Source: Oscillospiraceae bacterium (GTDB lineage Bacteria > Bacillota > Clostridia > Oscillospirales > Ruminococcaceae). Taken from it: a stretch of 64,000 nt of DNA. Below the pieces are notes generated by a model that was given only the letters and a program-made list of their open reading frames with translations, ran no database searches and was not told where the DNA came from. The stretch lies in the NCBI GenBank assembly GCA_021200775.1, contig JAJQGB010000009.1:67773-131772 (forward strand), read 5' to 3'. A program made the translations under genes and the position numbers. Below, piece after piece: positions 50,514-58,852 of this stretch; the stretch's first letter is position 1, and each line of letters starts with the position of its first letter.

Positions 50514-51390
50514 TGATATAATCCTCCAGCTTCACCGTAATCGCCTGCCGTGCGGCGTTGCTAAGATAAACTTCGTCGAACTTCGGCAGAATCTCGGCAA
50601 TATCCTCCTGCGTGATGCCCTCGGCGATATAGTCGTCAATCGAGTGGCAGTAAATCCAGTACAGCGAGTAGATATTCTCACCCTTGACGATAGTCGTATC
50701 CGCCGCAAAATAAGCCGCAATAGCCTCATTGTCACGAGAGAGAATCAGCTCGATTTCCTCATCGGTCAGTTCACCGTCCGTAAGCCCCAGTTGCAGGCTT
50801 CTGAGCATTTCCCATACATCTTCATCAGGAATATCAAAATACAGGATAAACGAATACAAGTTTGCCGATTCGGCTACAGACGTGTAAACCAGATTTGTAG
50901 ACTTGTATTCATCAAGCCATTCCTTAGTTGCTTCCCAACCGACGTAGTCAGAAAATACTCCGGGTATGTTGCCTATTCCTTCAATGTAAGTCGTTTCGAT
51001 GAAAGCGTAGTTTGTATCCCCACCTTCGTTTACAGATACCTCCGGCATCACTTCATAATTCCCATCCCAGACGGAGTCGTCCTCGTATGTGGGCGTAGTA
51101 TCAGGCTCGATTACGTCTTCCGTTATCGGCTCGTCTTCAATTACGGGCTCGTCCACTATGATGGGCTCTTCCGTGACTTCGGGCTCAACCGGTTCCACGG
51201 GCAACTCGACATCTCTTCGGAGATACGCGACACCCGTCAGGACAATCACCGCCATGCAGGCGGCAATCGCTATAAATCGGATGGCGGCTTTGTTCGCCCG
51301 CTTCCTTCCCCGCAAGGCATCCGCCTCCTGAAGGATCCTGTCGCTGAACATGCCTATGGCATCGCTTAAATTTTCGATTGCATATTTCAT
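50500..51390 (-). CDS. Membrane protein of the ECF operon, first gene (candidate anti-sigma factor)
   Basis: A 296-residue single-pass protein, start at 51390 after AGAGGTGAT (a TTG ten codons upstream is unlikely). The cytoplasmic N terminus IENLSDAIGMFSDRILQEADALRGRKRANK and the membrane helix IRFIAIAACMAVIVLTGVAYL mirror the next gene. Outside comes a Pro/Glu/Val/Asp repeat stalk (EPVEPEVTEEPIIVDEPVIE), then a domain of about 190 residues unlike its paralogue. The pattern (same inner part, different sensor part) suggests two inputs to one sigma factor. Function is inferred. Confidence 0.8.
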   Translation of the reverse strand: MKYAIENLSDAIGMFSDRILQEADALRGRKRANKAAIRFIAIAACMAVIVLTGVAYLRRDVELPVEPVEPEVTEEPIIVDEPVIEDEPITEDVIEPDTTPTYEDDSVWDGNYEVMPEVSVNEGGDTNYAFIETTYIEGIGNIPGVFSDYVGWEATKEWLDEYKSTNLVYTSVAESANLYSFILYFDIPDEDVWEMLRSLQLGLTDGELTDEEIELILSRDNEAIAAYFAADTTIVKGENIYSLYWIYCHSIDDYIAEGITQEDIAEILPKFDEVYLSNAARQAITVKLEDYINGNY

Positions 51391-51410
51391 AAATATCACC
51401 TCTACTATCT

Positions 51411-51438
51411 TACCCGCCAAAACTCCCCGAAAGTTTCA
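51411..51438 (-). promoter_or_regulatory. Candidate ECF-type promoter of the sigma operon
   Basis: On the minus strand TGAAAC (51433-51438), then 16 bp, then CGGGTA (51411-51416). The spacing and TGAAAC match classic ECF promoters, so the operon may be autoregulated. No TTGACA/TATAAT promoter was seen there. Confidence 0.45.
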
Positions 51439-51440
51439 AA

Positions 51441-51473
51441 AAATCCCCCGATCTTTTTCTGACCGGGGGATAA
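51441..51473 (-). terminator. pduL terminator
   Basis: ATCCCCCG and CGGGGGAT form the stem; on the minus strand it is followed by TTTTTT. Confidence 0.85.
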
Positions 51474-51486
51474 TTCTTGAATAATA

Positions 51487-52062
51487 TCAGTCAACCTTGA
51501 CAATTTCGCCGTAGAGCTCTCTCGGGGCTCCGATGGCGTTCGACTCGTCGGTGTCGATATGCATTGCGGTGGCGTAGCTGGAGCTTACTCTGCAGACGGT
51601 GTCGCCTAAGATTGCACTTCTCTCGGGGGTGTCAACTCTTACCCAGACGTTGTCGCCGTTCTTGACGCCGAGGGTTTCTGCGTCTTCGGGAGTGAGGTGG
51701 ATGTGTCTCTTCGCCACGATGACGCCTTCAGTGATTTCAATCTCTCCGCAGGGACCGACAACCTTGCAGGGAGCTGAGTTTGCCAAGTCTCCGGATTCTC
51801 TTATGGGAGCTGTGATGCCGATGGAACGGGCATCTGTTGCGGAAAGCTCAACCTGAACCGCATTTCTGCAGGGACCGAGGATTGAGACGTTCGGGAGCTC
51901 CTTCTTCGGACCTACGATGGTGACTCTCTGCTCGCTGGCGAACTGACCGGGCTGGGAAAGATCCTTCTTTTTTGTGAGGGTTGCGCCTGCGCCGAAGAGA
52001 ACTTCCAAAGCTTCCTGGGTCACATGTACGTGACGTGCTGATGTTTCTACGATGAATTTCAT
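51487..52062 (-). CDS. pduL: PduL-type phosphate acyltransferase
   Basis: A 191-residue zinc-dependent acyl-CoA:phosphate acyltransferase (phosphotransacetylase/propanoyltransferase). The two barrel repeats each start with His-rich motifs: ETSARHVHVTQEAL and VAKRHIHLTPEDAETLG, with NAVQVELSATDARSIGI between. It lacks the N-terminal encapsulation peptide seen in microcompartment versions, and no shell genes are near, so it probably makes acetyl phosphate in the cytosol for acetate formation. AGGAGG precedes the start; a terminator follows. Confidence 0.93.
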   Translation of the reverse strand: MKFIVETSARHVHVTQEALEVLFGAGATLTKKKDLSQPGQFASEQRVTIVGPKKELPNVSILGPCRNAVQVELSATDARSIGITAPIRESGDLANSAPCKVVGPCGEIEITEGVIVAKRHIHLTPEDAETLGVKNGDNVWVRVDTPERSAILGDTVCRVSSSYATAMHIDTDESNAIGAPRELYGEIVKVD

Positions 52063-52137
52063 TATTGTTTCCTCCTAAATGTTGGGGTGATATTTTCCTT
52101 CTATAAGTTTACTCCCGAAACGGGAAAACGTCAAGAG

Positions 52138-54954
52138 TTATTTCGTCTTTGCGAGAATTTTTTTGAAGATGAAGCCGCCCTTGAACTCAACTATGAAGAT
52201 AATCGCAATAAGCGAGAAGCCGAGGATGGAGACGGCAATGCCAAGTTTGAAGTAGTCGGGGAAGAATCTCATCGTGACGGTGTGGGTGCCCTCAGAGACT
52301 TCAATGCCTATAAGCGAGTCGAGAACCTTAACCGGTTCAACCTTTTCGCCGTCGACGGTGATTGTCCAGCCGGATTCATAGGGAATGGTCGTGAAGAGGA
52401 TTCCGTCTTCGTCAGCGGTAACCGTGCCGGTGAGGTAGGTGTCGGTGTACTCTTCGATAACCCACTCGTTCTCCCTCAGTTCGTCGAGATATTCCGCCAT
52501 AGCGTCGACATCCAGCTCATAGAAGAGAACCTGCGAGAATAGCGCTTCGTTATTGGCAAGAGTCATCCTAAGGTGCAGGGTTTCGCCTTCCTCATAGGTG
52601 CCTAAATCCAGAATACTGTAGTATTCGCTCGTGAAGAAGTAGTCTAAGAAAGCATAGTTCGAGACGTCCCATGAGTCCGCTTTAATCCACATGTTGCACT
52701 GTCTTTGGTAGATGGTCGGGAAGAAGGCGTAAATCGGATTGTCGCTTGAAACATTGATTGTGAAATCGATGTAGCTGTCGCTTCCTTCGACGACGGTCGA
52801 GTACCAGATGTGGTCGCCTGTGGTGGCGGTCGAGACGTTGTAGGTGTCGGTGGTGTAGCTGTAAATCCGGTTGAATACCCTTATCGACCTGTCGCCCAGG
52901 AGCGCCTGAAGTAAGCTCTGCTGGTTTGCAATCGGGTCGTCGGAGTCAAGGGACAAATCGAGTATATCATAGTCCGCCATATAGCCGATTGACAGGGCAT
53001 AGGGATTTTCGTAGACGGAGATATCGGTTCCGGTGTCCTCTTCGGTCATGATGAGCTTGTAGCCGTCGTAAGGGAGCTTCAGCCAGTTTTCATAGTTCTG
53101 GCGGTTTATCTCCTGCGGGTCGACGGAAATCGTCTTCTCGTCCGGCTTGTACATGATGTACTTGATGCCTAAGAGTGAATCTGTCAGAACTGTGTCGCCG
53201 GTGTACTTCGTATAGTGCCCCTGCATACCGTAGCCCAGAGATTTAAGGAGCGTCAGGACAGGCGAATTCATAGTCGAGCTCGAATGTGAAATTCCTTTGT
53301 AACCCATGCCAATGGGGTCGTTGACGGTGCGTTTGAAGGTGGATTCCATCCGATAGAGACTATCATCATATTCTTCGACTTGGTCGACGACGCTTCTTCC
53401 GTCTATGAAGTAATCCTGATAGGAATCGTAGGTCGAATATACAACGTCATAGTCAATCGAGACGACGGTGTAGAGCGAATTTTCAAAGATTTCAAGGCAG
53501 ACGAACACCGCTAAGACTATACACATTACTCTTGTCGGGTTCTTTTTCATCAGGAACAGAAGCGTGGTGAAGACGACTATGCAGAGAATACCGAACCAGA
53601 CAGTCTCGAAGAGATAGAACGTCTCGTACTCCTGCCGATATATCACAATCAGGACAACGACCCACGCAAACGCCGTCAGGCAGATTTCCTTGAAGGACAC
53701 TCCCGACAGATTCTCAAACGCCCGATATGCGCAGATAATCATCATAAACGAGAAGGTGAACGAGTAGCGGTAGGGAAGCCAGTTCGGAACCTGGAAGCCG
53801 TGCCATGCGATGTCGATTGTCGAGACATACATGCTTCCGAATATTGCGAACATCAGCGCCGCATTCGCAACTTTCTCTTTTACGCTGATTTTTGTATTCA
53901 GGAAGAAGAGCGGAATCAGAAGTATTATAACCGTTCCGCAGGCTATCATCGGGAGACCTTCGGGTCTTACTGTGTCATACGAATTAGAGAATACTTTAGA
54001 TAAGAACTCCAGAATATCAAACTGCGCCGTCGGGGTGAAGTCCGGGTCGGAGAAGTCGAGCTTTCCGAGGCTCAGAGAATAGTAGGTCGGTATGAGAACT
54101 ACCGCCGCCGCAAGAACTGCAATAATCGCCGAAGCCGCAAATTTGAGCCCAGCCTTGAACCAGTGCGGAGCAATAGCGTGTCCCGGACGGGAGAAGACAT
54201 AGTAAATAAAGTAGAGTGCGCAGAAGAATCCAATCATGTACCCGATATAGAAGTGCGAGATAAACATGATTGTAAGCGGCAGGACGAATCCGAGCATCTT
54301 GCCGTGGTCGACGAGCCGTTCAATCCCCAAAAGAATTATCGGAAGCCATATCATTCCGTCAATCCACATCGGGTTCATAAGCTCAACGACGATATATGTC
54401 ATCAGGGCATAGCTTACCGAGAAGATAACCTGGCAATAAGTGCTTGCGCCTTTAGATTTTCTGAGATAGTATGCAAACGCCAAGCCACAGCAACCGATTT
54501 TTGCGAGCTCCATAATCTCGATTGCGCCGCACATCATCGTTCTGGGAAGCAGGATTATAATCCACATGAACGGGCTTGCGAGGTAATAGGCAAAGATTCC
54601 GAACATCTCGCCGCTCAGGTTGCGGGACCAGCTGTACATCAGCGAGCCGTCGCCCCAGATTGCGTCCCTCATCGCTTCGTAGTAGGAGACATACTGTCCG
54701 TTCAGGTCAAGTACGAGTACCGAATTTTCCCCGAACGGATGCACCCCAAAGCAGGCGTAGACGATATACATAATCGCCACCGGCAGGAAGAATATAAGGA
54801 AGTTCCAACGATTTCTATAGCACCATCTGCCGAATGGGTTGTCCCAGAGCCTCTGCCGGAGCTTTCTTTTTGCGGGGATATCGGCTTCGGTAATCTCCGT
54901 TATTTCGGTGGTTCCGGAAGTTCCGGTTGTTACGTTTTCGTTTGTATCAGTCAT
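52138..54954 (-). CDS. yfhO: YfhO-family multi-pass membrane protein
   Basis: A 938-residue protein with about 12-14 membrane helices in the first 500 residues and at the end, and a large outside domain (about 510-880). Signature segments are GENSVLVLDLNGQYVSYYEAMRDAIWG, RNLSGEMFGIFAYYLASPF and NPMWIDGMIWLPIILLGIERL. In Bacillus, YfhO works with the lipid-linked sugar transferase CsbB to glycosylate lipoteichoic acid. Here the glycosyltransferase gene overlaps it by 8 bp upstream, so the same partnership is likely. The final helix and lysine-rich tail (FKGGFIFKKILAKTK) are typical. Confidence 0.9.
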   Translation of the reverse strand: MTDTNENVTTGTSGTTEITEITEADIPAKRKLRQRLWDNPFGRWCYRNRWNFLIFFLPVAIMYIVYACFGVHPFGENSVLVLDLNGQYVSYYEAMRDAIWGDGSLMYSWSRNLSGEMFGIFAYYLASPFMWIIILLPRTMMCGAIEIMELAKIGCCGLAFAYYLRKSKGASTYCQVIFSVSYALMTYIVVELMNPMWIDGMIWLPIILLGIERLVDHGKMLGFVLPLTIMFISHFYIGYMIGFFCALYFIYYVFSRPGHAIAPHWFKAGLKFAASAIIAVLAAAVVLIPTYYSLSLGKLDFSDPDFTPTAQFDILEFLSKVFSNSYDTVRPEGLPMIACGTVIILLIPLFFLNTKISVKEKVANAALMFAIFGSMYVSTIDIAWHGFQVPNWLPYRYSFTFSFMMIICAYRAFENLSGVSFKEICLTAFAWVVVLIVIYRQEYETFYLFETVWFGILCIVVFTTLLFLMKKNPTRVMCIVLAVFVCLEIFENSLYTVVSIDYDVVYSTYDSYQDYFIDGRSVVDQVEEYDDSLYRMESTFKRTVNDPIGMGYKGISHSSSTMNSPVLTLLKSLGYGMQGHYTKYTGDTVLTDSLLGIKYIMYKPDEKTISVDPQEINRQNYENWLKLPYDGYKLIMTEEDTGTDISVYENPYALSIGYMADYDILDLSLDSDDPIANQQSLLQALLGDRSIRVFNRIYSYTTDTYNVSTATTGDHIWYSTVVEGSDSYIDFTINVSSDNPIYAFFPTIYQRQCNMWIKADSWDVSNYAFLDYFFTSEYYSILDLGTYEEGETLHLRMTLANNEALFSQVLFYELDVDAMAEYLDELRENEWVIEEYTDTYLTGTVTADEDGILFTTIPYESGWTITVDGEKVEPVKVLDSLIGIEVSEGTHTVTMRFFPDYFKLGIAVSILGFSLIAIIFIVEFKGGFIFKKILAKTK

Positions 54955-55867
54955 TTTGACCTCCCTGAGATTTTATTGAGTCGGAAATGATATATTTCGG
55001 TCGGTGCTTGATTTCTTCGTAAATCTGTGCGAGATACCTCCCGATAATCGAAAGGCAAATAAGAATCAGTCCACCGGTGAGAAGCAGTAATATCTGTGAG
55101 CCGCCGAAGCTACCTAAGTTCACTCCGCAGCACTTTAATATAAACAGCACTACTGAGATTACAGAGATAATCCCGCCTAAAACTCCCGACAGATAAAGCG
55201 GAGCAGATGTAAACGCCATAAGATTCTTCACGGCATACTTAATCAGCATTTTCGGCGTCCATTTTCTCTCGCCAAAAGCTCTTTCCTCAACGTCGTAGGT
55301 GATGGTTTCTGATTTGAACCCAACCCAGCCAGAAAGTGCCCGGAAGAAAGTTGTTCTTTCCTGCATCGACAGAATTGCGTCGATGACCTTTCTGTCAAGA
55401 AGCTTGAAGTCGGATGTGTTTGCCATATCGATTCCGGATGCCGAAGCAATCAGTTTATAAAACAGCTTCGAGAAGGCTTTGTAAATCCCGCTTTCCTTGC
55501 CACGGGAGGACTTTTTGCCTTCGACAACCTGGGCGCCGTTCTGCCACATCTTATACATTTCGGGAATCACCTTCGGCGGGTGCTGTAAATCGCAGTCGAT
55601 AACGACGGCACAGTCACCCGAAGCGGCTTCAAGCCCAGCCCAGATGGCACTCTCTTTTCCGAAGTTTCGGGAGAACCGAAGCCCGGAAACTCTCGGGTCT
55701 TTTTCGTGGGCAAGCATGATTTCATGCCAGGTGTTGTCTTTGGAGCCGTCGTCCGAGAAAATCAGTTCAAAGTCGATATTGCTCTCGTCAAGAACCAGAG
55801 AAATAACTTTGGCTGTATTCTGGATATTCGGCTCCTCGTTGAATGAGGGTATTATGACTGAGAGCAT
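54947..55867 (-). CDS. Polyprenyl-phosphate sugar transferase (GT2, GtrB/CsbB-like)
   Basis: A 306-residue family 2 glycosyltransferase. GT-A motifs: VIIPSFNEEPNI, FSDDGSKDNTW, VVIDCDLQHPP (metal-binding DxD), and RALSGWVGFKS. Two C-terminal membrane helices (YLSGVLGGIISVISVVLFIL; LLLLTGGLILICLSIIGRYL) anchor it, as in GtrB and dolichol-phosphate mannose synthase relatives. It should load a sugar onto undecaprenyl phosphate for the YfhO protein downstream. The PHP gene lies 15 bp upstream. Confidence 0.92.
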   Translation of the reverse strand: MLSVIIPSFNEEPNIQNTAKVISLVLDESNIDFELIFSDDGSKDNTWHEIMLAHEKDPRVSGLRFSRNFGKESAIWAGLEAASGDCAVVIDCDLQHPPKVIPEMYKMWQNGAQVVEGKKSSRGKESGIYKAFSKLFYKLIASASGIDMANTSDFKLLDRKVIDAILSMQERTTFFRALSGWVGFKSETITYDVEERAFGERKWTPKMLIKYAVKNLMAFTSAPLYLSGVLGGIISVISVVLFILKCCGVNLGSFGGSQILLLLTGGLILICLSIIGRYLAQIYEEIKHRPKYIISDSIKSQGGQND

Positions 55868-55882
55868 GGCTAAATCCTTTCT

Positions 55883-56692
55883 TCAGTTTCCCGGATGACC
55901 GGCATAGAACTCTTCGGCTTTTCTTCTCTGCTCTTCCGGAAGTAGCGAAATGTCCGGTCGCTTGCAGTTGTGCCAGACGTCGCCGTCCGGTTGTTTATAC
56001 ATGTATTTATCGGTGGCTTCGAGAATTGCCGTAATCTGGTCGTTCTGAAGCCTATTCAGATAGTCGTGTGCGTCTTCAAGAGGTTTTTCGAGGACGATTC
56101 CTCCGCCCGGGTAGCTCCATGTCGTGTGGGTGTCCGAGCCGCCTGTCATCGGCAGGTCGTAAGCCTCGGCATAGATTGTGGCTCGCCTGTCAAAATCGGG
56201 GTCTCTGTGTGAAGCGTTAATCGCTTCGACTCCGTCAACCTTTCTCGGGAACAGCCGAATCGTGTCGAGATACCCGGCTTCTCTGAACGGGTGAGCATGA
56301 ACGACGAAGCCGCCGCATGAGTGAACCAGGTCGCAGTAAGCAGGAAGTTCCATATGGTCGAGCTCCGGGTGGTCTAAAAGAAACTGCTTGTCAAGCCCAT
56401 ATGTCAGAAGCTCGGTTCCTCTGTAGGCGTATTCCCAGCCGAAGAAGACCTGTAAACCTATCTCGTCGCCTTTCTTCTTTGCGTCTTCATACCCTTGACA
56501 GAAGAGATGAATCTTCACGTCCCAGGGAAGGCGCCTGTCGACGGCAGTGTTTCCGCCGAAGAAGTGGTCTGTCACGAACATTCCCGTATATCCGCATCTT
56601 TTCATATTCTCCGCCTGCTCAGCACCGCTACAGCAGGAGCAAAGCGAGCCCTGAGAAGTGTGCAGGTGAGTTTCGTACTTATATAATTCCAT
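55883..56692 (-). CDS. PHP-domain phosphoesterase
   Basis: A 269-residue PHP (polymerase and histidinol phosphatase) family metal hydrolase. Metal ligands: HLHT (H9, H11), VTDH, GWEYAYRG, AHPFRE and GGSDTHTTW. The first metal loop has an odd Cys-rich insert (SLCSCCSGAEQ). It is first of three genes with the glycosyltransferase and YfhO genes, so it may act on a sugar or phosphate compound of that pathway, but this is only context. Confidence 0.88.
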   Translation of the reverse strand: MELYKYETHLHTSQGSLCSCCSGAEQAENMKRCGYTGMFVTDHFFGGNTAVDRRLPWDVKIHLFCQGYEDAKKKGDEIGLQVFFGWEYAYRGTELLTYGLDKQFLLDHPELDHMELPAYCDLVHSCGGFVVHAHPFREAGYLDTIRLFPRKVDGVEAINASHRDPDFDRRATIYAEAYDLPMTGGSDTHTTWSYPGGGIVLEKPLEDAHDYLNRLQNDQITAILEATDKYMYKQPDGDVWHNCKRPDISLLPEEQRRKAEEFYAGHPGN

Positions 56693-56806
56693 TTTTTCAC
56701 CCCAGCATCTAGTAATAACGCATTATATTATATCCTCTATTTGTCCCAAAGTCAATAATTGTATTCTCCACTTGCGAGCCGGTTTTGAAAAAATCAAAAA
56801 AAGTGC

Positions 56807-56835
56807 TTGACAAATTCGTCAGTATCGGTTATTAT
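56807..56835 (+). promoter_or_regulatory. Promoter of the leu/ilv operon
   Basis: TTGACA (56807-56812), 17 bp, TATTAT (56830-56835). Confidence 0.75.
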
Positions 56836-56837
56836 AG

Positions 56838-57095
56838 TTGAAAAGGCGTTGACGGGAACAAAGCCATCCTCATCGTTGCAAGAGAGCCGCCGGTCGGTGA
56901 AAGGCGGTAACGGGTCTTTGGTATAACTCATCCCTGAGCTTTCGGCTGAACGTGAAACTAGTAGGTTTGAACGGGTGCTCCCGTTAAAGGGCGGTCGTGT
57001 TGGTTGACACGAAATGAGAGGATTCGGTTCTTACAGAATTGAGTCAAAAAGAGTGGTACCGCGGAGATATTTTGACTTCGTCTCTTTTATCCTAA
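56838..57095 (+). promoter_or_regulatory. Leucine T-box leader
   Basis: It has the stem I apical motif AGAGAGCCG with GGTGAAAGGCGG, a specifier loop GGTATAACTCATCCC reading CTC (leucine), and the T-box GAGTGGTACCGCGG at 57051-57064. A terminator-like stem ending TCTCTTTT follows. Uncharged tRNA-Leu should stabilise the antiterminator and switch on leuA-ilvBNCD-leuC. A second small hairpin with a T-run (57091-57126) lies before leuA. Confidence 0.93.
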
Positions 57096-57151
57096 ACAAG
57101 AGTTGTTTTGGGTGAAAGATTTTTTTATACCCAAACGCAGGAAGGAGTTTT

Positions 57152-58831
57152 ATGAAAGGTTACGAAAAGTACATCCGGCAGTATTTCCTGCCGAAAACCG
57201 TGACAAACGACTGGATTAATAAGGAATACGTCGACAAGGCGCCCGTATGGTGCAGTGTCGATCTGAGAGATGGCAATCAGGCTCTGGTAGTTCCTATGAG
57301 CCTGGAAGAAAAGCTTGAATTTTTCGACCTGCTCGTAAAAATCGGCTTCAAGGAAATCGAAATCGGTTTCCCTGCCGCAAGCGAGACGGAGTATGAGCTC
57401 TGCCGTGCTCTTATCGAGAATAATCTTATCCCTGATGATGTCACGATTCAGGTTCTGACGCAGTCCCGTGAGCATATCATCAAGAAGACATTTGAAGCTA
57501 TCGACGGCGCAAAGAACGCAATAGTGCATCTATACAATTCAGTTTCGGTGGCGCAAAGGGAACAGGTCTTCAAAAAGAGCAAAGAAGAAATCAAAGAGAT
57601 TGCCGTTTCGGGCGCAAAGCTATGCCTTGAATATAAGGAAAAGATGAGCGGCAATATCATGTTTGAATATTCCCCCGAAAGCTTCACCGGGGCTGAGCCG
57701 GAATTCTCGCTTGAAGTCTGCAACGCAGTTTCCGAGGTCTGGAAGCCGTCGCCTGACAACAAAGTAATCTACAACTTCCCGGTAACGGTTTCACACTCGA
57801 TGCCTCACGTTTATGCGAGCCAGATTGAATACATGTGCAAAAACCTCAACTACAGGGATAATATAGTGGTTTCTCTTCACCCGCACAATGACCGTGGCTG
57901 TGCAATTGCAGACAGCGAAATGGGACTTTTAGCCGGTGCGGACAGAATCGAAGGAACGCTTTTCGGCAACGGCGAGAGAACCGGAAACGTCGACATCATC
58001 ACATTGGCACTCAACATGTACTCCCAGGGCATCGACCCCGAGCTCGACTTTTCCGATTTACCGGCTATTACCGAGGTTTACGAGAGAGTTACCCGTATGC
58101 ACGTCTATGAGAGACAGCCCTATTCCGGACAGCTCGTCTTTGCGGCATTCAGCGGCTCACATCAGGACGCTATCGCAAAGGGCATGAAGTATCGTGAAGA
58201 GCACAACTGTGGAGTCTGGACGGTTCCGTATCTCCCTATCGACCCGACGGATGTCGGAAGAGTCTACGAGGCGGACGTCATCAGAATCAACTCCCAGTCG
58301 GGCGGCGGAGGAATTGGATATGTTCTGGAGACGAGATACTCCCACATCCTGCCTCCGAAGATGCGTGCGGCGTTTGCCTATCACGTCAAGAGCATTTCCG
58401 ACCACGCTCATAAGGAACTCCAGCCGGACGAGGTCTACAAGATATTCACCGACGATTTCGTCAATATCGAAACCCACTTAAAAGTCCCCGAAGCCCACTT
58501 CAAACAGGAGCCTGACGGCATCACCGCAACCGTCACGATGGAAATCGACGGTGAACGCAGGATTGAAACCGCATTCGGAAACGGCAGACTCGACGCTGTC
58601 AGCAACGCTATAAAGAATGCTTTGGGAGATATCTATATCTTGGATACTTACACCGAGCACGCACTTGAAGTAAGCTCAAATGCAAAGGCGGCTTCCTATG
58701 TCGGAATCAAGGACAAGGACGGCAAGCTTGAATGGGGCGCAGGAATCGACAGCGATATCATCGTCTCGTCCATCTATGCGCTTGTCAGCGCAGTGAACAG
58801 ACTTCTGGCTCATTACAAGAAGAATTCTTAA
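57152..58831 (+). CDS. leuA: 2-isopropylmalate synthase
   Basis: A 559-residue enzyme condensing acetyl-CoA with 2-oxoisovalerate, the first step of leucine synthesis. Motifs: WCSVDLRDGNQALV, EIEIGFPAASETEYE, VSLHPHNDRGCAIADSE, EGTLFGNGERTGNVD. The length and sequence (YEKYIRQYFLPKTVTNDWINKEY start) fit the yeast-like LeuA type 2, with a C-terminal regulatory domain of about 130 residues. It is first behind the T-box. GGAAGGAG precedes the start. Confidence 0.96.
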   Translation: MKGYEKYIRQYFLPKTVTNDWINKEYVDKAPVWCSVDLRDGNQALVVPMSLEEKLEFFDLLVKIGFKEIEIGFPAASETEYELCRALIENNLIPDDVTIQVLTQSREHIIKKTFEAIDGAKNAIVHLYNSVSVAQREQVFKKSKEEIKEIAVSGAKLCLEYKEKMSGNIMFEYSPESFTGAEPEFSLEVCNAVSEVWKPSPDNKVIYNFPVTVSHSMPHVYASQIEYMCKNLNYRDNIVVSLHPHNDRGCAIADSEMGLLAGADRIEGTLFGNGERTGNVDIITLALNMYSQGIDPELDFSDLPAITEVYERVTRMHVYERQPYSGQLVFAAFSGSHQDAIAKGMKYREEHNCGVWTVPYLPIDPTDVGRVYEADVIRINSQSGGGGIGYVLETRYSHILPPKMRAAFAYHVKSISDHAHKELQPDEVYKIFTDDFVNIETHLKVPEAHFKQEPDGITATVTMEIDGERRIETAFGNGRLDAVSNAIKNALGDIYILDTYTEHALEVSSNAKAASYVGIKDKDGKLEWGAGIDSDIIVSSIYALVSAVNRLLAHYKKNS

Positions 58832-58852
58832 TAAGGGAGGAAATTTGTCTAT

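Noticed and set aside
51487..52062. Bacterial microcompartment locus around pduL
   Set aside because: No shell proteins or encapsulation peptide; neighbours are a sigma operon and a glycosylation operon.
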